DNA of 64,000 bases, from positions 221,375 to 285,374 of the forward strand of contig CAVPMN010000003.1 in NCBI GenBank assembly GCA_963706425.1, read 5' to 3'. Shown here one piece after another: positions 1-9,383 of this stretch. The position numbers were made by a program, and so were the translations under genes. The notes under the pieces are model-generated. The model did not search any database, had not been told where the DNA came from, and saw only the letters and a program-made list of their open reading frames with translations. Every line of letters begins with the position of its first letter. The first letter of the stretch is position 1. The DNA is from CAVPMN01 sp963706425. GTDB lineage: Bacteria > Actinomycetota > Acidimicrobiia > Acidimicrobiales > Acidimicrobilacustridaceae.

Positions 1-1120
1 AACGGGCTGCTCGGCGCGCGAGCTCACCACCGCGCAGATCGCTGGCTACCTCGGGCCCATCGGGTTCGACGTCGAACCGGCCGAGCTCTCGAGGGCCGAG
101 TCGCTGCGAGTCACCGTGCCCACGTTCCGACCCGATACGCAGAGCGAGACCGATGTCATCGAGGAGGTCGCCCGCCACCACGGCTACGGCGCCATCCCGC
201 GCACGGTCCCGTCGATCAACCGAGCCGGTGCGCTCAGCCCGCGGCAGGCCGAGCGCCGCCTCATCCGACAGGTCCTCACCGGCCTCGGAGTCGACGAAGC
301 GCTGCCGATGCCGTTCCTCGAGCCCGGCGAGATCGAGATGGCCGACGGTGGCGTGCCCCCGGTCATCATCACCAATCCGCTGGCTGCCGAGGAGAGCGCG
401 CTGCGCACCTCGCTGCGTCCCGGTCTCCTGAAGGCAGTGGCCTACAACGCGTCGCACCGCAACTTGGGTGTGCGCCTCTTCGAGATCGGCTCGGTCTTCC
501 GTCCGTCGAGTGACCAGGTGCTGCCCCACGAGCCCGAATACCTCGGCGTGGCGCTGGCCGGCGCCGATCCGCGCCTGGCGGTCTCGATGGTGCACGTGCT
601 CGCCGATGCGCTCGCCCTGCCCAGCCCACGGCTCGACCAGGTACCGGTGCCCGGCCTACATCCCAGCCGCAGTGCCACCATCGACGTCGGCGGCGTCCAC
701 GTGGGATGTGTCGGCGAGATCGATCCGGCCCGATCGGGTGCTCTCGGCATCGTCGAGCGGGTGGCGTGGCTCGAGCTCGACCTCGACCGGCTGCTCTCGG
801 TCCCTCACGGCGACCGCACCTATCGGCCGGTGAGCCGCTATCCATCGAGCGATCTCGACTTGGCGTTCGAGGTGCCCGACACCGTGCCCGCGGCAGATGT
901 CGCCACCCTCATCGCCGAGTCGGCCGGACCGCTGCTCGTCTCTCTCGACCTGTTCGATGTGTTCCGTGGCGCCCCGCTGCCGGATGGGAGCCGCAGCCTG
1001 GCGTTCCGGCTGCGACTGCAGGCCGGCGATCACACGCTCACCGATGACGAGGCCACCGATGTGCGTGAGCGGGTCATCGCTGCGGTCGAAGCGGCGTCAC
1101 CCGCTCGGCTGCGGGCCTGA
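1..1120 (+). CDS. pheT: Phenylalanyl-tRNA synthetase beta subunit, 3' part
   Basis: C-terminal part of the beta chain of the alpha2-beta2 enzyme that charges tRNA-Phe in the cytoplasm. The reading frame is open from the window edge (base 2). Visible in order: end of the B5 domain (VPTFRPDTQSETD and EEVARHHGY), the B3/B4-type catalytic-like fold (ITNPLAAEESALRTSLRPGLL, LFEIGSVF) and a C-terminal ferredoxin-like anticodon-binding domain (RYPSSDLDLAFEV, SLAFRLRLQ, LTDDEATDVRERV) that ends the family. The 5' portion and pheS lie outside the window. In M. tuberculosis pheST also sits just upstream of the arg genes, although here a repair module and a pirin come between. Identification is secure; only the missing N-terminus limits it. 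Confidence 0.96.
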   Translation, partial: TGCSARELTTAQIAGYLGPIGFDVEPAELSRAESLRVTVPTFRPDTQSETDVIEEVARHHGYGAIPRTVPSINRAGALSPRQAERRLIRQVLTGLGVDEALPMPFLEPGEIEMADGGVPPVIITNPLAAEESALRTSLRPGLLKAVAYNASHRNLGVRLFEIGSVFRPSSDQVLPHEPEYLGVALAGADPRLAVSMVHVLADALALPSPRLDQVPVPGLHPSRSATIDVGGVHVGCVGEIDPARSGALGIVERVAWLELDLDRLLSVPHGDRTYRPVSRYPSSDLDLAFEVPDTVPAADVATLIAESAGPLLVSLDLFDVFRGAPLPDGSRSLAFRLRLQAGDHTLTDDEATDVRERVIAAVEAASPARLRA

Positions 1121-1186
1121 GCTGGGCCGCACCCGCCTGCGACGGCCATGTCGCTTTTCCGCTAGCCAGGCCACCGGGGATGGTGT

Positions 1187-2686
1187 TTGGTGGGTCCCGT
1201 GGTCGACGACTTCGATGCTTGCTACCGGGTTTGCCAAGCCCGAGATGAGCGGTTCGACGGCTGGTTCTACGTGGCGGTGCGCTCCACCGGCATCTACTGC
1301 CGGCCCAGTTGTCCGGCCATCACGCCCAAGCGGACCAACGTCGAGTTCCACCCGAGCGCCGCGTCGGCCCAGCGAGCCGGGTTCCGTGCGTGCAAACGCT
1401 GCCGCCCGGACGCCTCGCCGGGCTCGCCCGAGTGGAACCGCCGGGCCGACCTGGTGGCCCGGGCGATGCGGCTCATCGCCGACGGCGTGGTCGATCGCGA
1501 GGGCGTGCCGGGCCTGGCCCGGCGCCTCGGCTACGGGGTCCGTCAGGTCGAGCGTGCCCTCCTGGCCGAGGTGGGCGCCGGCCCGCTGGCCGTCGCCCGC
1601 GCGCAAAGGGCTCAGACCGCTCGCCTGCTGATCGAGTCGACCACGCTCGACTTCACCTCGCTGGCCTTCGCCGCCGGGTTCTCGAGCATCCGGCAGTTCA
1701 ACGACACCGTGCGCTCGGTGTTCGCCTCGACGCCCACCGAGCTTCGTCGCCGGGTGCACCGGACCGCCGCCGACCCGACGCCAAACGCCATCCATCTGCG
1801 GCTGGGTCATCGCGTGCCCCACGATCCTCACGGCGCGTTCGGGCACCTCGCCCGCACAGCGGTGCCTGGCGTCGAGGAGACCCGAGCCGAGGGCTCCTAT
1901 GCCCGCACGCTGCGGCTACCCCACGGCACCGGCGTCGTCGCGCTGACCCCGCAATCCGATCATGTCGCGGTGGCGCTCGAGCTGACCGACCTGCGCGACC
2001 TGCACGCGGCGGTCACCAGGTGCCGTTGGCTGCTCGACCTCGATGCCGATCCGGTGGCCGTCGACACCCACCTCGGCGGCGATCCACCTCTGGCGCCGAT
2101 CGTCGCCCGACATCGAGGCCGGCGGATCCCGCGCACCCCTGACGGCGCCGAGATGGCGGTGCGGGTGGTGCTCGGTCAGCAGATCTCCACCTCGGCGGCG
2201 CGCGTCCATGCCGGCCGGCTGGTCGAGGCTCTCGGGAAGCCGCTCGACCAGCCTCGCGGCACGCTCACGCACCTGTTTCCCGAGCCGGCCGCTCTCGCCG
2301 ACGCGCCCGATGACCTCCTGGCGATGCCAACCCGTCGCCGTTCGACCGTGCGTGAGCTGGCGCGCCGTCTGGCGACCGGCGACCTGCGGCTCGATCCGGG
2401 TGCCGATCCGTCCGCCGTCGAGCAGGAGTTGCTGGCCGTTCCCGGTGTCGGGCCCTGGACGGCGTCCATGATCCGCATGCGGGCGCTCGGCGACCCCGAC
2501 GTCTTCCTGGCGGGCGATCTCGGCGTGCGCCGCGCCGCCACCGCGCTCGGGTTGCCCGCTGACCGCCGGCGGTTCCACGAGCACAGCCTCCGGTGGAGCC
2601 CTTGGCGCTCCTATGCCGTGCAGTACCTGTGGTCGTCGCTGGCGGTCACCGATCCCGATGTCCCCCGTGCCGAGGAGGCCCCATGA
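1187..2686 (+). CDS. alkA: Ada-AlkA fusion: methyl-sensing regulator and DNA-3-methyladenine glycosylase II
   Basis: About 499 residues combining three modules. Residues 1-80 form the Ada methyl-phosphotriester zinc module with all four cysteines (YCRPSCP and CKRCRPD). Residues 85-190 are an AraC-type helix-turn-helix (SLAFAAGFSSIRQFND). The rest is AlkA: an N-terminal TBP-like part, then the HhH glycosylase (AVRVVLGQQIST, VPGVGPWTASMIRMRALGDPDVF with the catalytic-region Asp). Family knowledge: such fusions excise alkylated bases and activate the adaptive response when the Ada cysteine is methylated. The start is taken as TTG 1187 because GGGGA lies 6 bases upstream; GTG 1190 and 1199 are alternatives. 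Its stop overlaps the start of ogt (ATGA), so the two form one repair operon, as alkA-ogt do in M. tuberculosis. Confidence 0.93.
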   Translation: MVGPVVDDFDACYRVCQARDERFDGWFYVAVRSTGIYCRPSCPAITPKRTNVEFHPSAASAQRAGFRACKRCRPDASPGSPEWNRRADLVARAMRLIADGVVDREGVPGLARRLGYGVRQVERALLAEVGAGPLAVARAQRAQTARLLIESTTLDFTSLAFAAGFSSIRQFNDTVRSVFASTPTELRRRVHRTAADPTPNAIHLRLGHRVPHDPHGAFGHLARTAVPGVEETRAEGSYARTLRLPHGTGVVALTPQSDHVAVALELTDLRDLHAAVTRCRWLLDLDADPVAVDTHLGGDPPLAPIVARHRGRRIPRTPDGAEMAVRVVLGQQISTSAARVHAGRLVEALGKPLDQPRGTLTHLFPEPAALADAPDDLLAMPTRRRSTVRELARRLATGDLRLDPGADPSAVEQELLAVPGVGPWTASMIRMRALGDPDVFLAGDLGVRRAATALGLPADRRRFHEHSLRWSPWRSYAVQYLWSSLAVTDPDVPRAEEAP

Positions 2687-3210
2687 GCTCCACCCAGACC
2701 ACCACCGCCATGACGGTCCACCCGAGCCCTGTCGGACCGTTGACCCTTGGCGCCGACGCCGACGGCGCCCTCACCCTGTGTTGGTTCGACGGGGGTCGGC
2801 ACACCGGCCCGGTCGATGACTCGTGGCGACGCGCCGCCGAGCCGTTCACCGCCGCGATCGAGCAACTCGATGCCTACTTCGCAGGGGAGCTCCACACGTT
2901 CGATCTGGTCACCGCGCCGGTCGGCTCGCCGTTCCAGCTCGATGTGTGGCGGGCCCTGGTCGCCATCCCGTTCGGGGCCACCGCCTCCTATGGCGAGCTC
3001 GCGTTGCAGGTCGGCCGGCCCGGCGCGGCCCGAGCCGTGGGTGCGGCCAACGGTCGCAACCCGATCAGCATCGTCGTTCCGTGTCACCGAGTGATCGGCA
3101 GCGGGGGAGCGCTCGTGGGTTTCGGGGGTGGGCTCGATCGCAAACGCTGGTTGCTCGACCACGAGCGCTCCGCCGGTCAACCCGCCGTCGGTCAACGCTG
3201 CGCGATCTGA
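2683..3210 (+). CDS. ogt: Methylated-DNA--protein-cysteine methyltransferase
   Basis: 175 residues, the usual size for Ogt/MGMT. It transfers methyl groups from O6-methylguanine to its own cysteine in a suicide reaction. The active-site motif VPCHRVIGSGG is complete and is followed by the GGLDRKRWLLDHE tail; FGATASYGELA and GAANGRNPI belong to the DNA-binding helix-turn-helix region. ATG 2683 is chosen because GAGGAGG precedes it and it overlaps the alkA stop by four bases, which indicates translational coupling. The last 19 bases overlap the tail of the convergent pirin gene. Confidence 0.95.
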   Translation: MSSTQTTTAMTVHPSPVGPLTLGADADGALTLCWFDGGRHTGPVDDSWRRAAEPFTAAIEQLDAYFAGELHTFDLVTAPVGSPFQLDVWRALVAIPFGATASYGELALQVGRPGAARAVGAANGRNPISIVVPCHRVIGSGGALVGFGGGLDRKRWLLDHERSAGQPAVGQRCAI

Positions 3211-4097
3211 CCCATCCGGCCGGCCTGGTAGTCCTCGATCGCCTCGATGATCTCGGACCGGGTGTTCATCACGAACGGCCCATAGCGGGCGATCGGCTCG
3301 CGCAGCGGCTCGCCTGCCAGCAGCAGCACCTCGCTGGTCTCCTCGGCGATGAGCTGCACCTGGTCGGCATCGTGCTCGAGCAGCGCGAGCTGGTGGTCGG
3401 CCACGAGGGTCTCGGAGGGTCCGGTGCGGACCGCGCCGGCGGGCACGTAGACCAGCGTGTTGAGCACTCGGTCGACAGGTAGACGCACCGACGCCCCGGC
3501 GGTGAGCGTGAGGTGCAGATAGGTGATGGCCCGTTCGGTCTCGACCGCGCCGACGACGTCCCCGACCGTCCCGGCGATCACCCGCACCTCCACCCCGTCG
3601 AGGTGCACCTTCGGGATCTCTGCGGCCCGCAGTTCCTGGTAGCGAGGTCGTGACATCTTCCGGTCGCGGGGGAGGTTGACCCACAGCTGGAAGCCGTGCA
3701 GCCGGCCACCCTCGGTCTGGATCCGCCGCGACGGCATCTCGGAGTGCACCACACCTGCTCCCGCAGTCATCCACTGCACATCGCCCGGGCCGAGCGTGCC
3801 GTGGTGGCCTGCGGAGTCACGGTGCTCCATCTCGCCGTCGAGCAGGTAGGTAACCGTCTCGAAGCCGCGGTGCGGGTGGTCGGGTGCGCCCTTGGCTTCG
3901 CCGGGCGCCAGCTCGCGCGGACCCATCTCGTCGAGCAGCAGGAAGGGGTCGATCTGCTCCACGCCGACGACCGGGAACGGGCGGTGCACGACGAAGCCCT
4001 CTCCCTCCATCGTCTCGATGGCGGGCAGGACCCGTGCCACCTCTCGGATGTCGACGGTCGCCGGTGTGCTGCTGGTCTCCGGTGCGCTGGTGGTCAT
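3192..4097 (-). CDS. Pirin family protein
   Basis: 301-residue bicupin of the pirin family. The N-terminal cupin holds the metal-site pattern PDHPHRGFETVTYLLDGEMEHRD, with the usual two His plus later His/Glu (MTAGAGVVHSEMP). The C-terminal pirin domain has ITYLHLTLTAGASVRLP. Bacterial pirins have been reported as quercetin 2,3-dioxygenases or as regulators of pyruvate metabolism; which applies here cannot be read from sequence. The start at 4097 (MTTSAPETSS) is preferred over one 18 codons upstream since AGGAG lies 7 bases before it. It faces away from argC and converges on ogt. Confidence 0.9.
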   Translation of the reverse strand: MTTSAPETSSTPATVDIREVARVLPAIETMEGEGFVVHRPFPVVGVEQIDPFLLLDEMGPRELAPGEAKGAPDHPHRGFETVTYLLDGEMEHRDSAGHHGTLGPGDVQWMTAGAGVVHSEMPSRRIQTEGGRLHGFQLWVNLPRDRKMSRPRYQELRAAEIPKVHLDGVEVRVIAGTVGDVVGAVETERAITYLHLTLTAGASVRLPVDRVLNTLVYVPAGAVRTGPSETLVADHQLALLEHDADQVQLIAEETSEVLLLAGEPLREPIARYGPFVMNTRSEIIEAIEDYQAGRMGQIAQR

Positions 4098-4182
4098 CGA
4101 CGCTCCTCTCGCGACCCCTGCCGATTCGGCTCGGGTGCTCAGTGGGCACAACCTGATTGCGTCCGCAACTATTCCTCCAGAC

Positions 4183-4211
4183 TTGCATAACCATGCGGTC
4201 GTCTGTATGGT
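4183..4211 (+). promoter_or_regulatory. argC promoter with overlapping ARG-box-like operator
   Basis: TTGCAT (4183-4188), a 17-base spacer and TATGGT (4206-4211) lie 6 bases before the argC ATG, so the transcript should be leaderless. The imperfect palindrome TTGCATAACCATGCGG (4183-4198) resembles ArgR operators (TGNAT-N4-ATNCA) and covers the -35 element and spacer, where bound ArgR would block RNA polymerase. A weaker half-match (ATTC at 4171) lies about one operator length upstream. The operator call is inference from the motif and from argR being in the operon. Confidence 0.6.
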
Positions 4212-4217
4212 CCCGGG

Positions 4218-5256
4218 ATGACTTCGGTCGGGATCATCGGCGCTTCCGGGTTCACCGGGGCGGAGCTACTGCGGCTGCTCGCGGGCCATCCGCGGTTCGA
4301 GGTCGCCTTTGCCACGGGCGACTCGCAGGCTGGCACGCCGGTGGCCGGCCTCTATCCGAGCCTGGGCGGCGCCTATCCCGACCTGGTGTTCGCCCCGTTC
4401 GGCGACCACCTGCTCGAGGGCGTCGAGCTGGTGCTTCCTGGCCCTGCCGCACGGTGCCTCGCAGGCCCTGATGCCTGCGCTGGTCGACCAGGTGCCCCAC
4501 GTGGTCGATCTGGCGGCCGACTTCCGGCTGGGAGACGCCGCGCTCTATCCCCGGTGGTACGGCGAGGCCCACACCGCACCGGCGTTGCTCGAATCGTTCG
4601 CCTACGGCCTGCCCGAGCTGTTCCGCGACCAGCTTGCCGGAGCGAGTCGGGTGGCCGTGCCGGGCTGCTATCCGACGGCCACCGCTCTGGCGCTTGCTCC
4701 GCTCGTGGAGGCGGGCGCGATCGAGACGAGCGGCATCATCGTCGACGCGGCGAGCGGGGTGTCGGGGGCGGGGCGTCCGCCCAAGGAGAGCACCACCTTC
4801 TGCTCGGTCGACGAGGACTACACCGCCTACGGCCTGCTCGACCATCGCCACACCCCCGAGATCGAGCAGACCGTGGCCGCGCTGGCTGGCCAGCCGGCGG
4901 TCGACGTCCTGTTCACGCCCCACCTCGCGCCGATGAACCGGGGCATCCTCGCGACCTGTTACGCCCGCCCCACCTCGGTCACCTCGACCGACGAGCTGCT
5001 CGCGCTCTATCGCAAGCGCTATGCCGACGAGCCCTTCGTTGTCGTCACCGACGGCTCACCGTCGACCAAGGCGACGCTCGGCTCGAACGCGGCGCATGTC
5101 ACCGTTCGTCACGACCCACGCACCGGCTGGGTGGTGGCGATCGGCGCCATCGACAACCTCGTCAAGGGTGCATCAGGGCAGGCCCTACAGTGCGCCAACA
5201 TCATCACCGGCATCGACGAGACCACCGGTCTCACCAACGTGGGGGTCTACCCGTGA
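4218..5256 (+). CDS. argC: N-acetyl-gamma-glutamyl-phosphate reductase, with one +1 frameshift
   Basis: Third enzyme of arginine synthesis, reducing N-acetylglutamyl phosphate with NADPH. The start encodes the Rossmann motif VGIIGASGFTGAELLRLL. The frame breaks near 4434: removing one base of GTGCTTCC restores the family sequence ELVFLALPHGAS. Downstream are the active-site region VAVPGCYPTATALAL (catalytic Cys) and HLAPMNRGILATCY. Length with the repair is about 345 residues, normal for ArgC. It opens the operon argCJBDFRGH and its stop overlaps argJ by four bases. Because all other arg genes are intact or carry the same kind of single-base insertion, a sequence error is likelier than a true mutation. 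Confidence 0.9.
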
Positions 5257-6416
5257 GTGTCACCGCAGCACGCGGCTTCGTCGCGGCGGGGGCCGCGGCC
5301 GGCATCAAAGACGGTGGGCGGCCCGATGTGGCGCTCGTGGTCACCGACGACGCCAGCCCGGTGCCGGCTGCCGGTGTCTTCACGTCCAACCTCATGACCG
5401 CCGCGCCGGTCACCGTCACGCAAGGTCACCTACGGGCGGGCAACGGTCGGGCCGCCGCCGTCATCCTCAACAGCGGCAACGCCAACGCCGCCACGGGGGA
5501 GGCCGGCAGCGCCGACGCGCAGTCGATGTGCGACGCGGTCGCGGCCGAGCTCGGCTGCGATCCGCATCACGTGCTCGTGTGCTCCACCGGGCTGATCGGC
5601 ATCCCCTTGCCGGTCGACCGCATCGTCGCAGCCACGCCTGCGTTGGTGGCGGCGGCGCGGGAAGACGGCGACGTCGCCGCCGCGGAGGCGATCATGACCA
5701 CCGACACCGTGCGCAAGGAGGTGGTGGTGCAAGGTGACGGGTTCGTCGTGGGCGGCATGGCGAAAGGGGCCGCCATGCTCGCGCCCGACATGGCCACGAT
5801 GCTGGCGGTGCTCACCACCGACGCCGCCGCCGACGCAGCGGAGCTGAAGACGGCGCTCGTCGAGGGCGTGGCCCATTCGTTCAACACCCTCGACGTCGAC
5901 GGCTGCCAGTCCACCAACGACACGGTGCTCTTGTTGGCGAGCGGGCGGGCCGGCCCGGTCGACGCGTCCGCCTTGCGAAACGCGGTGGCCGAGGCGTGTC
6001 GATCGCTGGCCGAGCAGATGGCCGGCGACGCCGAGGGGGCCACCAAGGTTGTGCGGCTGTGCGTCACGGGCGCCCACACCGACGCCGAAGCGGCAGCCGG
6101 TGCGCGGCACATCGCCCGCAGCCAGCTGACGAAGTGCTCCTGGTACGGCGCCGACCCCTACTGGGGCCGCATCGCCAGCGACCTCGGCTCGGCCGGCATC
6201 CTCTTCGACCCCCGTCTGCTCTCGGTCTCCTACGGCGACGTCGAGGTGTGCCACGCCGGCGTGGCGATCCCGCACGACGAGGCCACCGTGGCGGCCCACA
6301 TGGCCGGTCGCCATCTCCAGATCGACGCCGATCTCGGTCTCGGTGCAGGCCGGGCCACGATCCTGACCAACGACCTCACCCATGCGTACGTCGACGAGAA
6401 CATGGGCACCTCGTGA
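5253..6416 (+). CDS. argJ: Bifunctional glutamate N-acetyltransferase / N-acetylglutamate synthase
   Basis: 387 residues. ArgJ moves acetyl from N-acetylornithine to glutamate, closing the cyclic arginine route. The autocleavage region KGAAMLAPDMATML is present; the protein is cut before the Thr that becomes the alpha/beta nucleophile. NSGNANAATG near residue 75 and the C-terminal LTHAYVDENMGTS are typical. GTG 5253 overlaps the argC stop (GTGA) and no better start exists. argB follows with the same four-base overlap. No argA-type synthase is seen in the operon, so this gene probably supplies acetylglutamate as well. Confidence 0.95.
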   Translation: MSVTAARGFVAAGAAAGIKDGGRPDVALVVTDDASPVPAAGVFTSNLMTAAPVTVTQGHLRAGNGRAAAVILNSGNANAATGEAGSADAQSMCDAVAAELGCDPHHVLVCSTGLIGIPLPVDRIVAATPALVAAAREDGDVAAAEAIMTTDTVRKEVVVQGDGFVVGGMAKGAAMLAPDMATMLAVLTTDAAADAAELKTALVEGVAHSFNTLDVDGCQSTNDTVLLLASGRAGPVDASALRNAVAEACRSLAEQMAGDAEGATKVVRLCVTGAHTDAEAAAGARHIARSQLTKCSWYGADPYWGRIASDLGSAGILFDPRLLSVSYGDVEVCHAGVAIPHDEATVAAHMAGRHLQIDADLGLGAGRATILTNDLTHAYVDENMGTS

Positions 6417-7282
6417 GTCGGTCGCCGTCGCTCACCGCCGAGGTGCTGATCGAGGCGTTGCCCTACATCCGGCGCTTCTGGGGCTCCACCGTGGTCGTGA
6501 AGTTCGGCGGCAACGCCATGGTCGACGAAGCATTGGCGCAGACCTTCGCCGACGACATCGTGCTGCTCCAGGCGGTGGGGCTCCAGGTCGTCGTGGTGCA
6601 CGGTGGGGGCCCCCAGATCGGCGACCTCATGGCCCGGCTCGGCAAGGTGCCCGAGTTCCGCGATGGCCTGCGCGTCACCGACGCCGAGACGCTCGACATC
6701 GCCCGCATGGTCCTGGTGGGGAAGATCAACCGCGAGATCGTGTCGGCCATCAACGCCCACGGCCCGCTCGCGGTCGGCCTGTCGGGCGAAGATGCGGGTC
6801 TCATCGTGGCCGACGCTCGCGATCCCGAGCTCGGTTTCGTCGGCAACGTCCGCTCGGTCAACCCGAGCATCGTCGAGCGGCTGCTGGCCGAGAACCTGAT
6901 CCCCGTCGTGAGCACCATCGGCGCCGACTCGGCCGGTCAGAGCTACAACATCAACGCCGACGCGGTGGCGGGCGCCGTGGCCGCGGCACTCGGAGCCGAG
7001 AAGGTGATCTATCTCACCGACATCGCCGGCCTGCTCCGCGACCTCGACGACACCGGGTCGTTGATCTCGCGACTCGACGTCACCGAGCTGCGCACGTTGA
7101 TCGAGACGGGCTCGCTCAGTGGGGGCATGATCCCGAAGGTCGAAGCGTGCATCGATGCGATCGAAGGTGGCGTGCGCTCTGCTCACCTGCTCGATGGCCG
7201 GGTGCCCCACGTGCTGCTCCTCGAGCTGTTCACCGACTCGGGCATCGGCACGATGATCGCCGCCAAGGACACCGACCGATGA
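6413..7282 (+). CDS. argB: Acetylglutamate kinase
   Basis: 289 residues, amino acid kinase fold. It phosphorylates N-acetylglutamate, normally the arginine-feedback step. VVKFGGNAM (phosphate-binding Lys), VVVHGGGPQIGDLM, GLSGEDAGLI, INADAVAGAVAAALGAEKVIYLTDI and SGGMIPKVEAC are all present. The N-terminal helix preceding the fold (AEVLIEALPYIRRFWGSTVVVKF) is the type found in arginine-inhibited hexameric enzymes. Start GTG 6413 overlaps argJ (GTGA); the stop overlaps argD (ATGA). Confidence 0.96.
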   Translation: MSRSPSLTAEVLIEALPYIRRFWGSTVVVKFGGNAMVDEALAQTFADDIVLLQAVGLQVVVVHGGGPQIGDLMARLGKVPEFRDGLRVTDAETLDIARMVLVGKINREIVSAINAHGPLAVGLSGEDAGLIVADARDPELGFVGNVRSVNPSIVERLLAENLIPVVSTIGADSAGQSYNINADAVAGAVAAALGAEKVIYLTDIAGLLRDLDDTGSLISRLDVTELRTLIETGSLSGGMIPKVEACIDAIEGGVRSAHLLDGRVPHVLLLELFTDSGIGTMIAAKDTDR

Positions 7283-8493
7283 CCGCCGCGACACACGCCG
7301 CCGCGATGGGCGCGCCCCCGACGCTCGACCATTGCCCGCTCATGCCCACCTACGGCGCGCCGACCGTGCAGTTCGTGCGGGGATCAGGCACGGAGCTGTG
7401 GGATCGCGACGGTCGCCGCTACCTCGACTTCCTCGCCGGGCTCGCCGTGGTGAGCCTCGGTCATGCCCATCCCGAGGTAGCCGACGCCCTGGCCGAGCAG
7501 GCGCGCACCCTGTTGCACGTCTCGAATCTCTTCGGCACGGAGCCGGCGGGCGAGGTGGCCATCACGCTCGACCGCCTAGTCGGCGGCGGCGGGCAGGTCT
7601 TCTTCTGCAACTCGGGTGCCGAGGCCAACGAGGCGGCCATCAAACTCGCCCGCAAGTGGGGCGGTCACGGTCGGTTCGGGGTCATCAGTGCCTACGGCTC
7701 GTTCCACGGCCGCACGCTCGCCACACTGCACGCCACCGGGCAGCCCCAGAAGCACGAGGCGTTCCAGCCGCTCCCCGAGGGCTTCCGGCATGTCGCCTGG
7801 GACGACCTCGACGCACTCGAGGCGGCCATCGACCCCACCGTCGCCGCCGTGCTGCTCGAGCCGGTGCAGGGCGAAGGCGGCGTCAATCCGGCGTCGGTCG
7901 CCTACTTCCAGGGTGTGCGTCGGCTCTGCGACGAGCGGGGCCTGCTCTTCATGGTCGACGAGGTGCAGACCGGGCTCGGCCGCACCGGGCAGTGGTTCGG
8001 GTTCCAGCACTTCGGTGTGCAGCCCGACGTGGTCACCATGGCCAAGGCCCTCGGCAACGGCGTGCCCATCGGCGCCTGCTGGGCCAAGCGCAGCGTGGCC
8101 GCCGCGTTCGAGCCGGGCGATCACGCCACGACCTACGGCGGTCAGCCGCTGGCCACCGCTGCGGCGCGCGCTGTCCTCGCGGTGATGGAGCGCGACGACC
8201 TGCCCGGGCGGGCCGCCGCCGTCGGAGCCACCCTCCAGAGTCGCCTGGCGGAGCTTGCGGATGTCACTGCGGTCCGTGGCCTCGGGTTGCTCATCGCGGC
8301 CGAGTTGGCGCCGGGCATCGACGCTCGCGCCGTGGCATCGCAGGCGCTGACCGACGGGCTGGTCGTCAACGCGGTGACCCCGACCTCGCTGCGACTGGCG
8401 CCCCCGCTCACGGTGAGCGAGGGGGAGATCGACGAGGCGCTCACGATCCTGGCGAGCGCGCTGGCCGCCCATCGCATCGGCGATCCGGCATGA
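7279..8493 (+). CDS. argD: Acetylornithine aminotransferase
   Basis: 404-residue class III PLP aminotransferase converting N-acetylglutamate semialdehyde to N-acetylornithine. Key stretches: FLAGLAVVSLGHAHPEV, FFCNSGAEANEAAIKLARKW, SFHGRT, EPVQGEGGV, FMVDEVQTGLGRTG (PLP-binding Asp), and TMAKALGNGVPIGA containing the Schiff-base Lys. Starts at ATG 7279, overlapping the argB stop, and overlaps argF by four bases. The residues that separate ArgD from related succinylornithine or ornithine transaminases were not resolved; the operon position decides the call. Confidence 0.95.
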   Translation: MTAATHAAAMGAPPTLDHCPLMPTYGAPTVQFVRGSGTELWDRDGRRYLDFLAGLAVVSLGHAHPEVADALAEQARTLLHVSNLFGTEPAGEVAITLDRLVGGGGQVFFCNSGAEANEAAIKLARKWGGHGRFGVISAYGSFHGRTLATLHATGQPQKHEAFQPLPEGFRHVAWDDLDALEAAIDPTVAAVLLEPVQGEGGVNPASVAYFQGVRRLCDERGLLFMVDEVQTGLGRTGQWFGFQHFGVQPDVVTMAKALGNGVPIGACWAKRSVAAAFEPGDHATTYGGQPLATAAARAVLAVMERDDLPGRAAAVGATLQSRLAELADVTAVRGLGLLIAAELAPGIDARAVASQALTDGLVVNAVTPTSLRLAPPLTVSEGEIDEALTILASALAAHRIGDPA

Positions 8494-9383
8494 GGAACCT
8501 GTTGGAGGTCGACGACCTCACCCGCGACGAGCTGGTCGAGGTCCTGGCCATGGCCCGCGTGCCGGAGCCGCCCCGGGTCCTGGCCGGGCGGGGGATGGCG
8601 TTGCTGTTCGAGAAGCCCTCGGCGCGCACGCGCAACTCGATGGAGATGGCGGTGGTGCAACTCGGTGGCCATCCGGTCACCATCCGTCCCGACGAGGTCG
8701 GGCTCGACACCCGCGAGTCGGTCGAAGACGTCACCCGCACGCTCGGCTGCTATCACGCCGCCATCGGGGCGCGGGTGTTCGCGCACTCGAAGGTCGAGCG
8801 CATGGCGGCGGCGTCGAGCGTGCCCGTGGTCAACCTGCTCTCCGACGACGCCCATCCCATGCAGGCGCTGGCCGACCTGCTCACCCTCCAGGCCGAGTTC
8901 GGATCGCTGGCCGGCCGGTCGGTGGCCTACGTGGGCGACGGCAACAACGTGTGCCGTTCCCTCGCCATCGCCGCGGCCATGACCGATGTCGGGGTGCGCA
9001 TCGCCACCCCGCCCGGCTACGAGCTCCCGCCCGACGACATCGCCCGGGTGCGGTCCCACGGTGGTGAGCTGCAGGTCACAAACGATCCCTACGAGGCGGT
9101 CGCCGGCGCCGACGCGGTCTACACCGACGTCTGGGCATCGATGGGCCAGGAGACCGAGGCCGCCGAGCGGCGAGCCGACTTCGCCGGCTTCACGGTCGAC
9201 GAGTCGCTCATGGCGCGCGCCGCGGCCGACGCCATCTTCCTGCACTGCCTGCCCGCACATCGCGGCGAGGAGGTCAGCGCCGAGGTGATCGAGGGTGCGC
9301 GCAGCAGGGTGTGGCCGCAGGCCGAGAACCGCATGCATGCCGCACGTGGGGTGCTGGCCTGGTTGTTCGGGGCCCGCCCGTGA
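8490..9383 (+). CDS. argF: Ornithine carbamoyltransferase
   Basis: 297 residues. Makes citrulline from ornithine and carbamoyl phosphate. The carbamoyl-phosphate loop reads EKPSARTRNSME, where the usual S-T-R-T-R is S-A-R-T-R, a common actinobacterial form. The catalytic HCLPAHRGEEV loop (Cys and His-Arg-Gly) and the ornithine-binding DVWASMGQE are present. ATG 8490 overlaps the argD stop, and the stop overlaps the argR start (GTGA). It is anabolic by context, since arcA/arcC-type genes are absent. Confidence 0.95.
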   Translation: MRNLLEVDDLTRDELVEVLAMARVPEPPRVLAGRGMALLFEKPSARTRNSMEMAVVQLGGHPVTIRPDEVGLDTRESVEDVTRTLGCYHAAIGARVFAHSKVERMAAASSVPVVNLLSDDAHPMQALADLLTLQAEFGSLAGRSVAYVGDGNNVCRSLAIAAAMTDVGVRIATPPGYELPPDDIARVRSHGGELQVTNDPYEAVAGADAVYTDVWASMGQETEAAERRADFAGFTVDESLMARAAADAIFLHCLPAHRGEEVSAEVIEGARSRVWPQAENRMHAARGVLAWLFGARP

